Source of the DNA: Photorhabdus khanii NC19
GTDB lineage: Bacteria > Pseudomonadota > Gammaproteobacteria > Enterobacterales > Enterobacteriaceae
Reading direction: 5' to 3'
DNA length: 64,000 nucleotides
Assembly: GCF_000517265.1 (NCBI RefSeq)
Contig: NZ_AYSJ01000002.1
Location: forward strand, 310,247-374,246
Positions 38,508 through 48,488 of the stretch are shown here, one piece after another. The notes beneath the pieces are model-generated. The model was not told the origin of the DNA. It saw nothing but the letters and a program-made list of their open reading frames with translations, and searched no databases. The number at the start of each line of letters is the position of its first letter. Positions within the stretch are counted from its first letter, which is position 1. The position numbers and the translations under genes are program-made.

Positions 38508-38533
38508 AAAAACCCGCTTAATTGCGGGTTTTT
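38508..38533 (+). terminator. Intrinsic terminator after the cold-shock gene
   Basis: AAAAACCCGC and GCGGGTTTTT form a 10-bp stem with a six-base loop and end in a T run. It lies 83 bases after the stop codon. A longer-range 9-bp inverted repeat (TTAACTGCT / AGCAGTTAA) sits between gene and terminator. Confidence 0.8.
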
Positions 38534-38726
38534 CGCATGTGTACCCGCCAAAATGTTACATGCTATTCCCAGACTATTATAGAAAAAATCCGGCACAAGA
38601 AATGTATACCGGATTATCCTATGGGCATAGGATCGTTCAATATCTCTCTCAAACGATCAGTACGACTTTTTTGGGCACCAAATCTTGAGGCCTCCATTGA
38701 GCTTATAGCTCGATAGTCGTCCCTTT

Positions 38727-39119
38727 TCAGACCCGCATCAGGGAAGGAGGGGGCAGATCTTTCGGCTGGTGGGTGTCAGGTGTAAGGCGTTGTTCAATGT
38801 CGTCAATGAAACGCTCTAACCAAGCCTGTAGTTCAACCATATCCACCTCGGGCAAAGGGCGTTGTGACCACAGGATTGCTTGTCCATCCAGATCACCCTG
38901 GACATGGGCAGGCCAATGTTGTCCAAAAAGGTTGTTAGAGCGGCTAACTTCGGAGCCTAGTTCGCAGAACAACTGTAGCCAGTCATCGTGATAAAGGCCT
39001 ATCAGTACCTGAAAACGTCCGTTGACCTCCAAAGTGTAGATGTCATCGTCGGTAGGGGACGCTGGGAGGCCAAGTTTGGAGAACAGGGTTTCTATTAGTT
39101 GGTGGTAGTCATGTGTCAT
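38727..39119 (-). CDS. Type III chaperone of LopT (SycT-like)
   Basis: 130 residues, acidic, with the alpha/beta pattern of class I T3SS effector chaperones (CesT/SycE type): LIETLFSKLGLPASPTDDDIYTLEVNGRF then a central strand region and an amphipathic helix near FIDDIEQRL. Its gene starts within the stop codon of lopT (ATGA overlap), the usual effector-chaperone arrangement seen with yopT-sycT. It should bind the N-terminal region of LopT in the bacterial cytoplasm. Confidence 0.82.
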   Translation of the reverse strand: MTHDYHQLIETLFSKLGLPASPTDDDIYTLEVNGRFQVLIGLYHDDWLQLFCELGSEVSRSNNLFGQHWPAHVQGDLDGQAILWSQRPLPEVDMVELQAWLERFIDDIEQRLTPDTHQPKDLPPPSLMRV

Positions 39120-40051
39120 TGTGTTTTAGGCTCGTAGTTAAGAACTTGGAAATGTTGTCCCAGACCGATTTCCTTGTTATACATGGACTTGGACCAGAAA
39201 TCCTGAGTAAACCAGTTGGAGAATGAGGTTTTATCAGGGAAGTTGAACTCGCCGAAGTTAGGATCGAAGAAGGTGATCCCTTTTTGGTCATCTACATAGG
39301 CTGCTACTGTGTGTCCAGCCATCTTTCCGTCAAAACTGATCTTCTTATAGCCCGATCCTTTGTCACCTGTATCCAGGATGGCGTTTAGTAGATCTTTTGT
39401 GCCTTTGTTGCCAGTTTCGCCGCTTACTTCAAGTGGACTTCGTGGTTGGATGCCATTCTCACTGAGCCAGGATTCGGTTATTTTGGCTTGATCGGCATAC
39501 GGATCTAGGCCATCCATCTGCAATTGTTTGATGGAAACCAGAGAATCGATATGGAACTGACCTTTCTGACCTCCAGCATAGAGTTGATCAAAGACGCTCT
39601 CACCTTTGGCATGGGCGCTTATCCAGTGGGCGGATATGGATTCACAGACGCCGCCGGCGGTGTCTTTGTGTTTCATGATTTGGTCCAGAAAGGCACCTTT
39701 GGTCTGGGCAAATTTGAAGGTGACTTCGCCGCCATGCTTACCCGCAGAATCCCGGACGCTCCCCAGCTTAGTGCTGACTGCAAAGTGAATGATTCTGTCC
39801 ATTATCATGCTGAAGGTGAAGCGGCTCTCCTGGTTTTTCTTGCCATCAGTCGTTAGTTGGCGATCGAGCATGGAGTGGCCTGGCAGATTGCGTTGAATCG
39901 TAGCTGAGAGGCGTTCCAGCAATCCAGGTCTGGGGGAAGAGACTTTCAGGGATCGACCAGAGAGTTCGCCCTGTGGCTGATTAACGGCTGTGGTGTTGAG
40001 TTGTTGGGTAGGAAATATTCTTTGGTGATTAATAACTGAGATGGGAGACAA
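39116..40051 (-). CDS. lopT: LopT, YopT-like C58 cysteine protease effector
   Basis: 311 residues, homologous to Yersinia YopT (322). The papain-like catalytic triad is visible: Cys136 in GGVCESISAHW, His247 in MAGHTVAAYV, Asp263 in FFDPNFGEF. YopT cleaves prenylated Rho GTPases in host cells and releases them from membranes; the same activity is expected for this protein after secretion. The N-terminal 80 residues are probably the secretion and chaperone-binding region. The start is a TTG at 40051 with AAGGAG six bases upstream. No strong ExsA site could be found before it. Confidence 0.92.
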   Translation of the reverse strand: MSPISVINHQRIFPTQQLNTTAVNQPQGELSGRSLKVSSPRPGLLERLSATIQRNLPGHSMLDRQLTTDGKKNQESRFTFSMIMDRIIHFAVSTKLGSVRDSAGKHGGEVTFKFAQTKGAFLDQIMKHKDTAGGVCESISAHWISAHAKGESVFDQLYAGGQKGQFHIDSLVSIKQLQMDGLDPYADQAKITESWLSENGIQPRSPLEVSGETGNKGTKDLLNAILDTGDKGSGYKKISFDGKMAGHTVAAYVDDQKGITFFDPNFGEFNFPDKTSFSNWFTQDFWSKSMYNKEIGLGQHFQVLNYEPKTQ

Positions 40052-40200
40052 TGGCCACTCCTTGAATAGTTTTTTGCAGGATTATTCCAGGGAATATGAA
40101 CCTGGATATCAGATAGAGTGAATCATAATGTTTTGTCGAAATAGAGAATATTAATAACGGCAGAAGAAATTTTCACTTTCCGTCGAAAACCAGTTGTATA

Positions 40201-40230
40201 TCTGGAATGTTGTAAGACTCTCATTCCAGA
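40201..40230. repeat. Perfect inverted repeat between sctL and lopT
   Basis: TCTGGAATG and CATTCCAGA form a 9-bp perfect repeat around a 12-base loop in the 280-base gap between sctL and lopT. It lacks a T run. It could end the sctB-L transcript, stabilise it or bind a regulator. Confidence 0.45.
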
Positions 40231-40331
40231 AAGGTTCCAACTCTCTTTTTTATGGATGTTGCAGAAATAAAGAATTCCTTGGTTATTACGCCAAGAATGT
40301 CTGTTTTTTATCCAGTTGGGTGGCGAAATAG

Positions 40332-40949
40332 TCAACTTTGCCATTGATTATTAATAGCGGACATGAGTGCGTCGAGTTGGCTATCTAAGCTGGCATCAAT
40401 GATCCCGACTTCTGTTTCCAGAATGCAGCCGCCCTGATCGAGGCGATCATCCGCCGTAACTTCTAAGTAGCCGATCTCAGGAAAGTCTTTATGTACCCGG
40501 GATATCTGTTCGCGTACTGTTGCGGCCTGTTCAGGATTAACCCGCAGGATGACCTGTTTTTGGTTGCTGACTAATGAAAGGGCCTCACGAACCACCTGTA
40601 AGGTAAGGGAAACCTGGTCATAATTCTTCAGGATTTTACGAACAGCTTGCAATACCACATTGCTCATTTGTTGCTCGACTTGTCGGTAATATTGTTGACA
40701 TTGGAGCTGGGTTTGGTGAATCAAGTTGGCTTGTTCTGCGCGGGCGGCATCAATACCGGCCTGCCAGCCTAACTCTTTTTGTTGCTCATAAACAGTTTGG
40801 GCTTCACGTTCAATTTCCTGAGCCTGGATCTGGGCGGCATCAAGCAGAGATTGAGCATTGAGGCAGGTTTGATAGTCTGCTTTACGCAATATCAGAAGTT
40901 CAGGAGAAAATTGAAGATGTTCTTTTGTTATTTTAATAAAAGGTAACAT
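40332..40949 (-). CDS. sctL: SctL (YscL), T3SS stator/ATPase regulator
   Basis: 205 residues, soluble, FliH-like. A helical middle region rich in Gln, Glu and Ala (about residues 35-110; QIQAQEIEREAQTVYEQQKE) is probably coiled coil, followed by a V-type ATPase E-subunit-like end (VTADDRLDQGGCILETEVGIIDAS). It links the SctN ATPase to the SctQ sorting platform. Last gene of the exsD-sctB-sctL operon; it overlaps sctK by 22 bases. Confidence 0.9.
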   Translation of the reverse strand: MLPFIKITKEHLQFSPELLILRKADYQTCLNAQSLLDAAQIQAQEIEREAQTVYEQQKELGWQAGIDAARAEQANLIHQTQLQCQQYYRQVEQQMSNVVLQAVRKILKNYDQVSLTLQVVREALSLVSNQKQVILRVNPEQAATVREQISRVHKDFPEIGYLEVTADDRLDQGGCILETEVGIIDASLDSQLDALMSAINNQWQS

Positions 40950-41554
40950 TCTGTATTCACTTGTTTAGCCAATTTGAGACACAATGCCTGTGCCAGTGGT
41001 CGTTCTGCCTGGCTGACAGGCCAGGCAGGGAGATTGTTATGAGGGGGAAGCCGCAAGCTCAGGCGTTTGGCGAAATCGGCGGGAAAGGGCTCCATAGCCA
41101 TTAGCCAGAACTGTAAGGCACTGGTACGAAAATAATTCTCATTGATTGTGGTTGGCAATGAACGTTGCCAACCCGCCGGCCAGTTGCCAATGATGATGTC
41201 GAGATACTTTAAGCAGAAATGATGCCCCTCTTTCCCAAGTGAATCATGTAAATGGCGAAGTTCTGCCGCCAACAGGCAATGGCGAATAGCTTGCCCGTGA
41301 AGTAAGGCTCCCAGCCAGGTAAGAAGTTGTTCTAAGTATGATTGCTCCAGCAAGGCAATATTTCCCAATCCGGCTGGTAACTCATAATCCACATTCAGGT
41401 CAAATTGAGTCAACAATAGGCCATTGATTCTGGGGGAGCTACGCCACTCAGGCAGGGAAGATAAGACTGTAAGCCAATCTGGTGCTAGATGGTTTGCATG
41501 AATATAACTGGCAGGGCAAAACCGAAATTGGTAGGGCGTTAATGCTGTTGCCAT
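40928..41554 (-). CDS. sctK: SctK (YscK), sorting platform protein
   Basis: 208 residues from the ATG at 41554, which overlaps the sctJ stop (TAATG). This matches the length of YscK (about 209). The frame extends eight codons further upstream, but coupling and homology favour the given start. SctK connects the cytoplasmic sorting platform to SctD. The sequence shows no membrane segment and no simple motif; the family call rests on order and length. Confidence 0.82.
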   Translation of the reverse strand: MATALTPYQFRFCPASYIHANHLAPDWLTVLSSLPEWRSSPRINGLLLTQFDLNVDYELPAGLGNIALLEQSYLEQLLTWLGALLHGQAIRHCLLAAELRHLHDSLGKEGHHFCLKYLDIIIGNWPAGWQRSLPTTINENYFRTSALQFWLMAMEPFPADFAKRLSLRLPPHNNLPAWPVSQAERPLAQALCLKLAKQVNTECYLLLK

Positions 41555-42291
41555 TATTGCATCCTGCTTCGGTGCCACAGGAACTGAGCTAGATTGCTGA
41601 TGAATAACAAGGCTAACAATAAAACCAGAATTCCGATCAGGCGGCCTTGTGATTCTTCAGTAACCTGGATAGAGAATAACGTGGAATAGCGTGGTGCTAA
41701 TGGTACCTGACGTACGCCTGCCGCCGGGACTAATACGACGCTGATGCGGTCATAACTCAGTCCTTCGATGCTGTTATTGACCAGTTGCTTTATCTGGGGA
41801 ATATAAGTATCGAGTTGAACGTCAGCCGCGTGTTTGATAAACACAGAAGAAGAGGCCGGCGATAACTTTTTACCCAGTCTGTCTTGTTCCTCCGGCAAGA
41901 CCACATGTACCCGTGCTACGAGTACGCCATCGATCTCAGAAAGTGTTCGGGCAATCTCCTGCGCTTTGGCGAAGTTGAGCCGCGCTCGCTCTTCCACCGG
42001 TGAGGAGATAAGGCCGTCTTTAGGGAAGACATCCTGTAAAGAGGAGAAGTTCTCCCGTGGATACCCTTTGCGTTTTAGCACCTCAACAGCTTGTGCGACA
42101 TCGGATTCTTCGACTAATAGTTTGATATTGTCATCTTTGTCTGGTTGTTTATCCGAGGAAATTCCTGCTTCCCTGAGCAAGGCCAGCATTTCGTTGCCTT
42201 CTTTTTGGCTAACTCCAGTATAGAGTTCGATTTTACATCCTGTCAGCATGAAGACGGCTAACAGGATGCAGATTATAGGGTGTTTCTTCAC
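41554..42291 (-). CDS. sctJ: SctJ (YscJ), inner membrane ring lipoprotein
   Basis: 245 residues. A lipoprotein signal with lipobox LTGC (Cys19) is followed by the two ring-building domains ([22 protein letters not shown], then [11 protein letters not shown] and [14 protein letters not shown]). A C-terminal transmembrane helix ([20 protein letters not shown], about residues 218-238) anchors it. It forms the inner membrane ring of the injectisome with SctD. It lies six bases after sctI. Confidence 0.95.
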   Translation of the reverse strand: MKKHPIICILLAVFMLTGCKIELYTGVSQKEGNEMLALLREAGISSDKQPDKDDNIKLLVEESDVAQAVEVLKRKGYPRENFSSLQDVFPKDGLISSPVEERARLNFAKAQEIARTLSEIDGVLVARVHVVLPEEQDRLGKKLSPASSSVFIKHAADVQLDTYIPQIKQLVNNSIEGLSYDRISVVLVPAAGVRQVPLAPRYSTLFSIQVTEESQGRLIGILVLLLALLFISNLAQFLWHRSRMQ

Positions 42292-42297
42292 GGCTCC

Positions 42298-42636
42298 TCA
42301 CTGGGCTTTCATTAGGGTTTCAACGTTTTGATTCAATCGTCCTACTGTTTTGGCAATCAGCTCTTCTTGCAGGGTGATCCGCATTAGAGACCACTGCATT
42401 TGCATCAGGCTATTGGGGTCACTGCCGGGGACGGCCAGCTGTGCTTCCAGCTCTTGTTTAGCCTGAGTAAATTGTTGTCTTAGTTGGCCCAATTCGCTGA
42501 TCAGGTTGTTTCCAAGTCCCTGATCTTGATTGGACATAGCCAGTTCAAAATGTGCAACATTTTCGGCACTGGCCTGAGGTGTGTTGAGTTCATCCAGGTT
42601 GGTTATCAGTGTCTCGCTTAGTTGTGGCAGGTCCAT
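42298..42636 (-). CDS. sctI: SctI (YscI), inner rod protein
   Basis: 112 residues (YscI 115), small helical protein with a C-terminal region SLMRITLQEELIAKTVGRLNQNVETLMKAQ-like in pattern, typical of inner rod proteins. It assembles in the periplasmic part of the basal body and influences substrate switching. It overlaps sctH by one base. Confidence 0.88.
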   Translation of the reverse strand: MDLPQLSETLITNLDELNTPQASAENVAHFELAMSNQDQGLGNNLISELGQLRQQFTQAKQELEAQLAVPGSDPNSLMQMQWSLMRITLQEELIAKTVGRLNQNVETLMKAQ

Positions 42637-43202
42637 TATTCCTCCAAATCGAGTTTGTGTGAGTTTCGTATCAGGTTATCCACCATCCCGTTACGGGGGA
42701 TAAGTGTCTGCAACTCACGTCGGATTAGGTCACTCAGGTACTCATTACCGTCTAGAGATTTAATCTCGCCGAGTACCTTGAGAAGGACAGTTTCTTGTTG
42801 TCGACCTGTGGGCGCGAATTCACGAACAATCGTTCTGAGTTCTGGCAAATCCAGTTGTGGCTTAACGGGCAGGGTCAGGCCACCAAACTGCGACCACAGA
42901 TGTTCCTGTATTGGGGCAATAAGCTTGCCCTCTAGCTGAGCGCGTTGGGAGGACTGGTTATCAGATGGTAAGGTCTGATGCCATTGCCAGACGATTTTTC
43001 GTCGTGTCGCCAGATTGAAGTCACTTAAGACTTCTTCCAGAGACGCTCCTTGCATCCAGCGTTGTTGCCGCTCTTTCAGCGTTTGCTGATCAGGCATGAG
43101 TTCCAGTGCCTGATCAAAGTCCTGCTTGTGCTTGGCAGTGACCGAAGGCTGTGCTGTTGGTTGTGACAGCACGTTATAGGATGGTCTTTCGATCCTATCC
43201 AT
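42636..43202 (-). CDS. sctH: SctH (YscH/YopR-like) secreted protein
   Basis: 188 residues, somewhat longer than YopR (165). The region after residue 60 is helical ([20 protein letters not shown]) and ends [22 protein letters not shown], in line with YscH/YopR. YopR is an early secreted substrate that influences needle assembly. Position between sctG and sctI is that of yscH. Confidence 0.85.
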   Translation of the reverse strand: MDRIERPSYNVLSQPTAQPSVTAKHKQDFDQALELMPDQQTLKERQQRWMQGASLEEVLSDFNLATRRKIVWQWHQTLPSDNQSSQRAQLEGKLIAPIQEHLWSQFGGLTLPVKPQLDLPELRTIVREFAPTGRQQETVLLKVLGEIKSLDGNEYLSDLIRRELQTLIPRNGMVDNLIRNSHKLDLEE

Positions 43203-43548
43203 GAGCCAGTTGTTCCCTCATGCCGTCAACAAAGGAGAGCAATTGTGGATTGTCACCATCAGCCATTCGCGTCAGTCTTTGCTCTAGGGCTGATGCCAGC
43301 CCCAGACGCCATTCACACAAAGCCAGCCAGGGTTCCAGACTGGGCCAGGGAAGATCCCGACCAAAATCAAGAGCTTGTTGATATTTTCCTTGGTTCGTCA
43401 GAGAAGAAAGCCGAATCAGATTTGCGGCTTCTTGCCCTTCTTCGTTTAACATTAGCCAGTCGGCAATAGCATTGGCTTCGTCATGGCAGTGGTGGCCGCT
43501 CCCAACCAGAGCAATATCTGCCAGTAGCCCTTTGAGTGAACGTGTCAT
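43195..43548 (-). CDS. sctG: SctG (YscG), needle subunit chaperone
   Basis: 117 residues (YscG 115), TPR-like helical protein: [35 protein letters not shown]-type helix pairs are evident across its length. With SctE it keeps the needle subunit SctF monomeric in the cytoplasm. It overlaps sctH by eight bases and follows sctF by two bases. Confidence 0.9.
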   Translation of the reverse strand: MTRSLKGLLADIALVGSGHHCHDEANAIADWLMLNEEGQEAANLIRLSSLTNQGKYQQALDFGRDLPWPSLEPWLALCEWRLGLASALEQRLTRMADGDNPQLLSFVDGMREQLAHG

Positions 43549-43550
43549 GA

Positions 43551-43805
43551 TTAGATCTTCTGTAATATGCCCTGCATCAGGTCCTTCATGGACCGAGTGA
43601 CAGTAGAGTTAATGTTGTAGATTACCGACCACTTGTTGATTTTGTGTTGTAAATCAGCTAGCAAAGCGGGGTTATCAGGGCCTTTGCTGAGTTCGGTAAT
43701 GGCTGCACTGACATCTTCATTTGCCTTATTGGCTTGCACCTTTAGCTGATCAGAAACCTTATCAAGTGTATTGACTGTCTTTGCAGAACTAAAAATCTGA
43801 GCCAT
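43551..43805 (-). CDS. sctF: SctF (YscF), needle subunit
   Basis: 84 residues (YscF 87). The helix-turn-helix needle fold is evident, with the conserved turn [19 protein letters not shown] and end [12 protein letters not shown]. It polymerises into the extracellular needle. The ATG at 43805 has GGAGG seven bases upstream and matches the family length; the frame extends 32 codons further but that part is not homologous. Confidence 0.95.
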   Translation of the reverse strand: MAQIFSSAKTVNTLDKVSDQLKVQANKANEDVSAAITELSKGPDNPALLADLQHKINKWSVIYNINSTVTRSMKDLMQGILQKI

Positions 43806-44010
43806 GATGGCCTCCTTCTGTTGTGTTAAGTATTGTGATTGCAGCTTGGATGGCGTTAGCCTCCTGCTGCCATTGTTGGTATTCTTGTACCGAACCTCCA
43901 CGTCTCAGGCGTTGTTTGATATCGTTCAGCGCCTGAGAGAGGCGGTGTTGAATTTCGTTGACATAAGCGGGATCAGCACCGAACAGTCGTGCTTCCAGGG
44001 ATGTCATCAT
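43789..44010 (-). CDS. sctE: SctE (YscE), needle subunit chaperone
   Basis: 73 residues (YscE 66), two-helix protein (EIQHRLSQALNDIKQRLRRG, then EYQQWQQEANAIQAAITIL). With SctG it forms the heterotrimer that holds SctF. Its 3' end overlaps the sctF start by 17 bases, and its 5' end overlaps sctD by four. Confidence 0.88.
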   Translation of the reverse strand: MMTSLEARLFGADPAYVNEIQHRLSQALNDIKQRLRRGGSVQEYQQWQQEANAIQAAITILNTTEGGHHGSDF

Positions 44011-45278
44011 AAAGCTGGGCTCCTGTTAAGTTTGACGATAAATTGCTGCTCACCTTTGATAATCACAATGGCATCTCGACGGATAGCTTCGATCCTCAAA
44101 CCATTTTCTGTTGTTGCTCCGACGGGATAACGCAGGTTATTTTTTAGTACCACGTAAGGTACACGTCCTAGAGAAACCGCCCGGACGTCGAAATTGAGTT
44201 CATCATTGCGGGAGAGCCGGTTGTTATTCAGCAATATCAGGGTTGGCCGGTTGCCGAATTCTTGCTTAAATACCTGCTGTAAGCGGTAGAAATTATGAGT
44301 CTGGAGTTCATCCAATTGACCTGTGAACTCGATACGATCGTTTTTATCCTGATAGGTCAGCGTGTTGGGTAAATCATGTTTAGCCAATAGCATATCCAGT
44401 CGTTTGAGATGGCCGCCAGTTAGTCGTGTCTGGTTTTCTATACCAAGTAAGCCCGGAACATCACGTTTGAGCAGTGACTCAATGTCATTCCATTGCTGAT
44501 CAGGATCAGTTAATTCTCCCGTGAGGCGGATCCAGCCGGGTTGTTTGCCATTGCTGCTCTGGATCTGGATATAACCTAATTTTTGTAAAATGAAATCCAC
44601 TCCCTGACGTAATTCTTCCATGGTCCGTAACTCCAGGTGGTAACTTACAGGATGAGTATCAAGATACTGTTGCAGTGTCAGCCGTTGGTGGTTGAGGTCC
44701 ACATAACCCTTGAGCAGCAATGGCTCATTATTGGGCATCATTTGTACACTAACCTGACGGTAGGCTGAATCGTCATTAAGGAAACGGCGTAGTTCCTGTT
44801 CGGCCATACCATGGGATGGGTTGTGCCTTTGCCACCCTTCATGTCCAAGCAGAGCCAGAAAGCCGAGTGCCAGTACCAGACAGAGTATCAGCATCCCGCC
44901 GGCAGCCCGGTTGCGATTTTGCCGGGCAGGGCGCTGATGTGGTGTTACCGCCGGTTCAGCGAGTTGGCTTGGGAATATCTGTTGTTGGTCACAGAAAGCC
45001 CACAATAATGGCCCCGCCTCTTGGCGAGACAGCGCTTGCAGTGAAGCTCCCGGTGACAGGGGTTCGCCATTCTGACTGGGTGCTGTTTCACTGGCCCATT
45101 CCAACAGGCGGACTGAGTCTGCTTCTACTTCTAAGATGAGGTGCACAGGGGCAACATCTTCATCCACCAGAACGATATCTGCTTGTAAGGGGTCCGAGCC
45201 GATAGCTAAACGTCCTTCAGCTAAATTGACCTCAATACTTTTATTCAGTCCGCGGTAGAAGCGAATTTTCCAACTCAT
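44007..45278 (-). CDS. sctD: SctD (YscD), inner membrane ring protein
   Basis: 423 residues (YscD 419). A cytoplasmic FHA-like domain (residues 1-100; [20 protein letters not shown]) is followed by one transmembrane helix (about 127-146) and a periplasmic part with BON and ring-building repeats. It forms the inner membrane ring with SctJ and touches the secretin SctC and the cytoplasmic SctK. Overlaps sctC by four bases. Confidence 0.93.
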   Translation of the reverse strand: MSWKIRFYRGLNKSIEVNLAEGRLAIGSDPLQADIVLVDEDVAPVHLILEVEADSVRLLEWASETAPSQNGEPLSPGASLQALSRQEAGPLLWAFCDQQQIFPSQLAEPAVTPHQRPARQNRNRAAGGMLILCLVLALGFLALLGHEGWQRHNPSHGMAEQELRRFLNDDSAYRQVSVQMMPNNEPLLLKGYVDLNHQRLTLQQYLDTHPVSYHLELRTMEELRQGVDFILQKLGYIQIQSSNGKQPGWIRLTGELTDPDQQWNDIESLLKRDVPGLLGIENQTRLTGGHLKRLDMLLAKHDLPNTLTYQDKNDRIEFTGQLDELQTHNFYRLQQVFKQEFGNRPTLILLNNNRLSRNDELNFDVRAVSLGRVPYVVLKNNLRYPVGATTENGLRIEAIRRDAIVIIKGEQQFIVKLNRSPAL

Positions 45279-47104
45279 CTGCTCGCCTTATTTTGCGCAC
45301 GAACACACCAAGTTTCCTTAAGTGAACATTGTTGTTCAATGACTCGCCATCCATAAGTCTTGCCCATTCGGCATGAGGCCAAAAATGAGCTTTTACCTGC
45401 TTGCCGTAGCGTTTCTTGTGCTTGGCGGGCCGGGGATAAAGGTTGGCATTGTGCACCGCTCAGTACCTTACTCAGAGAAACGCTCTGATTAGAGATATCT
45501 TGTGTTGCCAGTAACCGATGGCGCAGATCTTGCCCGTTACCCAGAGCCAGATGATGAGCTATCCCACTATCAATGATCCGTGGTTCAATAATGAACAACC
45601 GTACTGAACGCCGAACCTGCTCAGTGGTGCTACGAAATAAGACACCCAGGTAGGGGATATCGCCTAAAAATGGTACTTTACGTAGGTTTTCATACATTTC
45701 GTCGCGGTAAATGCCGCCGATCAGCAGGCTTTGCCCATGCCCAACTCTGGCAACGGTATCGACAATGGTTCGGCTGATGGTAGGAATGTCATCTGGGTTT
45801 GTACTATTGGGTTTCTGGTTACCATCTTCAATATGCAGACTTAAACTGATTTCAGGAGAATCCCCGATTTGGATGACTCTGGGCGTCATGCGTAGCATGG
45901 TGCCATAAGTGAGGCTTTTAAGTTCGGCGACCCGCTCACCATTAATTTTTACGTAATAGGTTTCATTATGGTCAATAACCGCTTGGGTATTTTCCTGAGT
46001 CAGAAGCGTTGGACGGGAAACCACCTGAGCGCTGCCTTTGCTCTCTAATAGGGTTATTTTGGCTAGTAGATAATCCAGGCCTCGGCGATCAACTAAGCTA
46101 CCCAATGCCGCTGAACCGATGCTCTCCCCTTTTTCCTTTTTCTCCTTGGTAGTGGTGATATCGATAAGATGGCGAGGTCCGGTATTGATGCCTACCTGCC
46201 AGTCGACACCCAGTTCAGAAAGGTTGTCGGCGTTGATGTCGACGATGGAAAGTGCGACTTCAATACGGGCCGAGGGTTTGTCCAGTGCATTGATCAAATG
46301 TGCGTACATGGACATCCTTTCCGGGGTGTCCCGTACAATGATTGCGTTTAGGGAAGGTTCCGCCTGTACAACAGCCCGGCTTGAATGGCTTCCTCCCATA
46401 GGTGATGACGTTTCACCAGTAACAGCCGTCACATTGGCATCACTAAGCAAACGGGAGAGAATAGTGGCAATGCCCGGTGCCTCAATATTACTATCACGAT
46501 ACTGGATCTGACGGTCTGTGACGGAGGCGTATTTAAGAGGGAAAATTTCCACTGTTAACGCCCCAGTTTTTTCGCTACGCAGTAGTGATTGCTGTTCCAG
46601 TGCGGACGCAGTCTGATCGACCAGTTCAAGATAACGGGGAGGGCCTGATACATAAACCAGTTGGTTACCTGGATCAGGACGCCAGCCAAAACGGGGTTCC
46701 CAAATACCGGAACGTTTCAGGGTTTGCTGTAGCTCTGTTGCGTTGGTTTGTTCAAGTTTAAGGAGACGCGATTGTATTTCGCTGTTTTTGAATACATAAA
46801 GCACACTCCCATCGTAATACCAGACCAGGTTATAGAGAGAGGATAAATGTTGCAGGAATTCCTGAGGGCCATCCTGTTCAAAATGACCGTTAACCTGATC
46901 GGTCACCTTATCGCTGACAACCACTGATGCGTCATAGTTAGCACCGAAATTAACCAGCACATCCCGCAAGCTTTCTCCTTTTGCCAGATAGTCATAAGGT
47001 ATGGGCAGCCAATCTAGATCCTGGCTAAAAGCCGAGGGGAGCATCACACCGCTGATACTCAACGCCAACAGTAAGGAACGGCACAGCCGTTGGAACTGTT
47101 TCAT
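45275..47104 (-). CDS. sctC: SctC (YscC), outer membrane secretin
   Basis: 609 residues (YscC 607). A signal peptide ([17 protein letters not shown]) precedes N0/N1/N3 periplasmic domains ([40 protein letters not shown]). The secretin core follows ([49 protein letters not shown]). The ATG at 47104 overlaps the sctB stop (ATGA); a longer frame to 47128 is less likely. It forms the outer membrane channel. Confidence 0.95.
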   Translation of the reverse strand: MKQFQRLCRSLLLALSISGVMLPSAFSQDLDWLPIPYDYLAKGESLRDVLVNFGANYDASVVVSDKVTDQVNGHFEQDGPQEFLQHLSSLYNLVWYYDGSVLYVFKNSEIQSRLLKLEQTNATELQQTLKRSGIWEPRFGWRPDPGNQLVYVSGPPRYLELVDQTASALEQQSLLRSEKTGALTVEIFPLKYASVTDRQIQYRDSNIEAPGIATILSRLLSDANVTAVTGETSSPMGGSHSSRAVVQAEPSLNAIIVRDTPERMSMYAHLINALDKPSARIEVALSIVDINADNLSELGVDWQVGINTGPRHLIDITTTKEKKEKGESIGSAALGSLVDRRGLDYLLAKITLLESKGSAQVVSRPTLLTQENTQAVIDHNETYYVKINGERVAELKSLTYGTMLRMTPRVIQIGDSPEISLSLHIEDGNQKPNSTNPDDIPTISRTIVDTVARVGHGQSLLIGGIYRDEMYENLRKVPFLGDIPYLGVLFRSTTEQVRRSVRLFIIEPRIIDSGIAHHLALGNGQDLRHRLLATQDISNQSVSLSKVLSGAQCQPLSPARQAQETLRQAGKSSFLASCRMGKTYGWRVIEQQCSLKETWCVRAQNKASR

Positions 47105-47523
47105 GGCTGCCATATTACTTGTTTCCATTGAGGGGAAGATTGCGTTTCCGATAATAAGTCCATAATTTGTTCCAGTAAATCGACATGCATAGTTAGCATC
47201 TGTTCCAGGATTTGAACATCCAGGCTGTCAGGATCAAGGCGAGCTTCCAGAATAAGATTCTCTGATTCATCCAAGGTCAGTGCGTGGGGCGCATGGCGCC
47301 CCCAGCGAGTGACCTGTTGCAGCAGTGTCTTCAGTTGTTCAGTGCCTGATGGATCTTTTGGGTTATGGCGCCAGTTTAGAGGGCTGGATAATACAAGTTC
47401 AGTTCCTTGTTGGCGAAGAAACAGGTTGTAGTTATCAATGTGCAAATGGTAATGCCCTCGTCTGTCGGAAACAAAAGGTTTCTGGCCCAGGCGACAGGCC
47501 AAATGATTGAGTAGAGTTTGCAT
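47101..47523 (-). CDS. sctB: YscB-like chaperone
   Basis: 140 residues from the ATG at 47523 (YscB 137), which has AGAGGA five bases upstream; a longer frame runs to 47604 inside exs[31 protein letters not shown] aligns well with the YscB start in pattern. YscB with SycN is the chaperone pair of the gatekeeper YopN, so this protein should serve LopN, with SycN encoded at 58467. Confidence 0.88.
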   Translation of the reverse strand: MQTLLNHLACRLGQKPFVSDRRGHYHLHIDNYNLFLRQQGTELVLSSPLNWRHNPKDPSGTEQLKTLLQQVTRWGRHAPHALTLDESENLILEARLDPDSLDVQILEQMLTMHVDLLEQIMDLLSETQSSPQWKQVIWQP

Positions 47524-47537
47524 ATTTCCTCTAATGA

Positions 47538-48374
47538 TTAGGTCGTCGTCGATTGCCAATAAAAACTGTCCTGTGGCAGGCACAGAACTTGAGTGCAGAG
47601 CCATTGTTGCAAGTGGATAGCCGACGCACTGTCATACTCTAAGGTAGTCAACCATGACCAGCAGGGGGACAGTGCTTCAGGAACCGGTGTGAAAGCGGTC
47701 AGATCACCGCTGGTCTGGAGTGCATCCAGCCCGGTAAACCAGTTGGGCCATGCTTCGTGGGCCCGGGTTTCCGCTGTCAACAGCCATTTTTCTAATAGTT
47801 GCTTGCGTTGGTTGAGCACTGTTTGCAAGGATATAACCTCTTGATGGTGTTGTTCCCGGCATTGATATGATACGTTTTCAGCCTGTTGCCAAAAATGGGC
47901 TTTAGCGAGCAGTTGCCGCTCTTGGATCTGCAATTGATCAAGTTCAGTGAACCAGAATTCTATCTCTGGTTCTAATAGGCGGAGCCACCAGTCAAATAGT
48001 GGCTGTAGTACCCAATATTGTAAAAGATGCTTGTCGGCCAGGTTAATGTGGTCACCCAGTACCGTGTCCCAGTTACATTCTGATTTTGCCGCCGCTCTGA
48101 TTAGCTGTTGCAGGTCACTACGTTTTAAAGTTTGCCCACAATTCAGCCGTCTGCGAAACCAAACAGATTTCATTAAGCTTTCCAGGAGATGTCTGGGCAA
48201 AAGGCGTTGTAACAGAACAAACTGTTGGTTATTGATAATGTCTCTATTCTGGTACTGAATAGCCGGTGATTTTCCGAGTAACTGCTCTCGGCACGGAATC
48301 CCAGACTGCATGACAGAGATCTTGCGGCCGAGAAACATGCTGGTTCGAGTCTGATTGTGGTCTTGCTGGCTCAT
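47538..48374 (-). CDS. exsD: ExsD, anti-activator of ExsA
   Basis: 278 residues (Pseudomonas aeruginosa ExsD 276). Shared features include MFLGRKISVMQSG at the N-terminus, LLQRLLPRHLLESLM, a central coiled-coil region (about residues 140-200), AWPNWFTGLDALQTSGDLTAF and the C-terminal FYWQS. ExsD binds ExsA one to one and prevents promoter activation until the chaperone ExsC removes it. It is the first gene of the sctB-L operon, under its own ExsA-type promoter, giving a negative loop. Confidence 0.93.
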   Translation of the reverse strand: MSQQDHNQTRTSMFLGRKISVMQSGIPCREQLLGKSPAIQYQNRDIINNQQFVLLQRLLPRHLLESLMKSVWFRRRLNCGQTLKRSDLQQLIRAAAKSECNWDTVLGDHINLADKHLLQYWVLQPLFDWWLRLLEPEIEFWFTELDQLQIQERQLLAKAHFWQQAENVSYQCREQHHQEVISLQTVLNQRKQLLEKWLLTAETRAHEAWPNWFTGLDALQTSGDLTAFTPVPEALSPCWSWLTTLEYDSASAIHLQQWLCTQVLCLPQDSFYWQSTTT

Positions 48375-48428
48375 GCTATGCTCATCTTGCTGCTAGTCAC
48401 TCTTGTCGATTAGATTAGGAATGGCCTT

Positions 48429-48481
48429 ATTTTATCTGTCAGGCCAATGGTTAACTTGTAAAAAACGTCAGATTATTTTAG
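48429..48481 (-). promoter_or_regulatory. ExsA-dependent promoter of the exsD-sctB-L operon
   Basis: On the minus strand: CTAAAA A-tract, GAC (the GnC element), then five bases, TTACAA, exactly 21 bp, and TAAAAT (-10, 48429-48434). This matches the ExsA promoter layout of Pseudomonas (A-rich tract, GnC, YTGnnA-like half-site, 21-22 bp to -10), with one deviation (TTA for TTG). The expected start of transcription lies about 48-50 bases before the exsD ATG. Confidence 0.75.
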
Positions 48482-48488
48482 CCAATCG

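Noticed and set aside
40080-40330. ExsA site upstream of lopT
   Set aside because: Candidates (for example an A-tract with GAC and TTGGCG) have wrong internal spacing, and the best -10 spacing candidate lacks the GnC element; none equals the three accepted sites.
40123-40344. 73-codon minus-strand frame between sctL and lopT
   Set aside because: It spans the inverted repeat and overlaps the sctL end; it has no family resemblance and no clear ribosome binding site.
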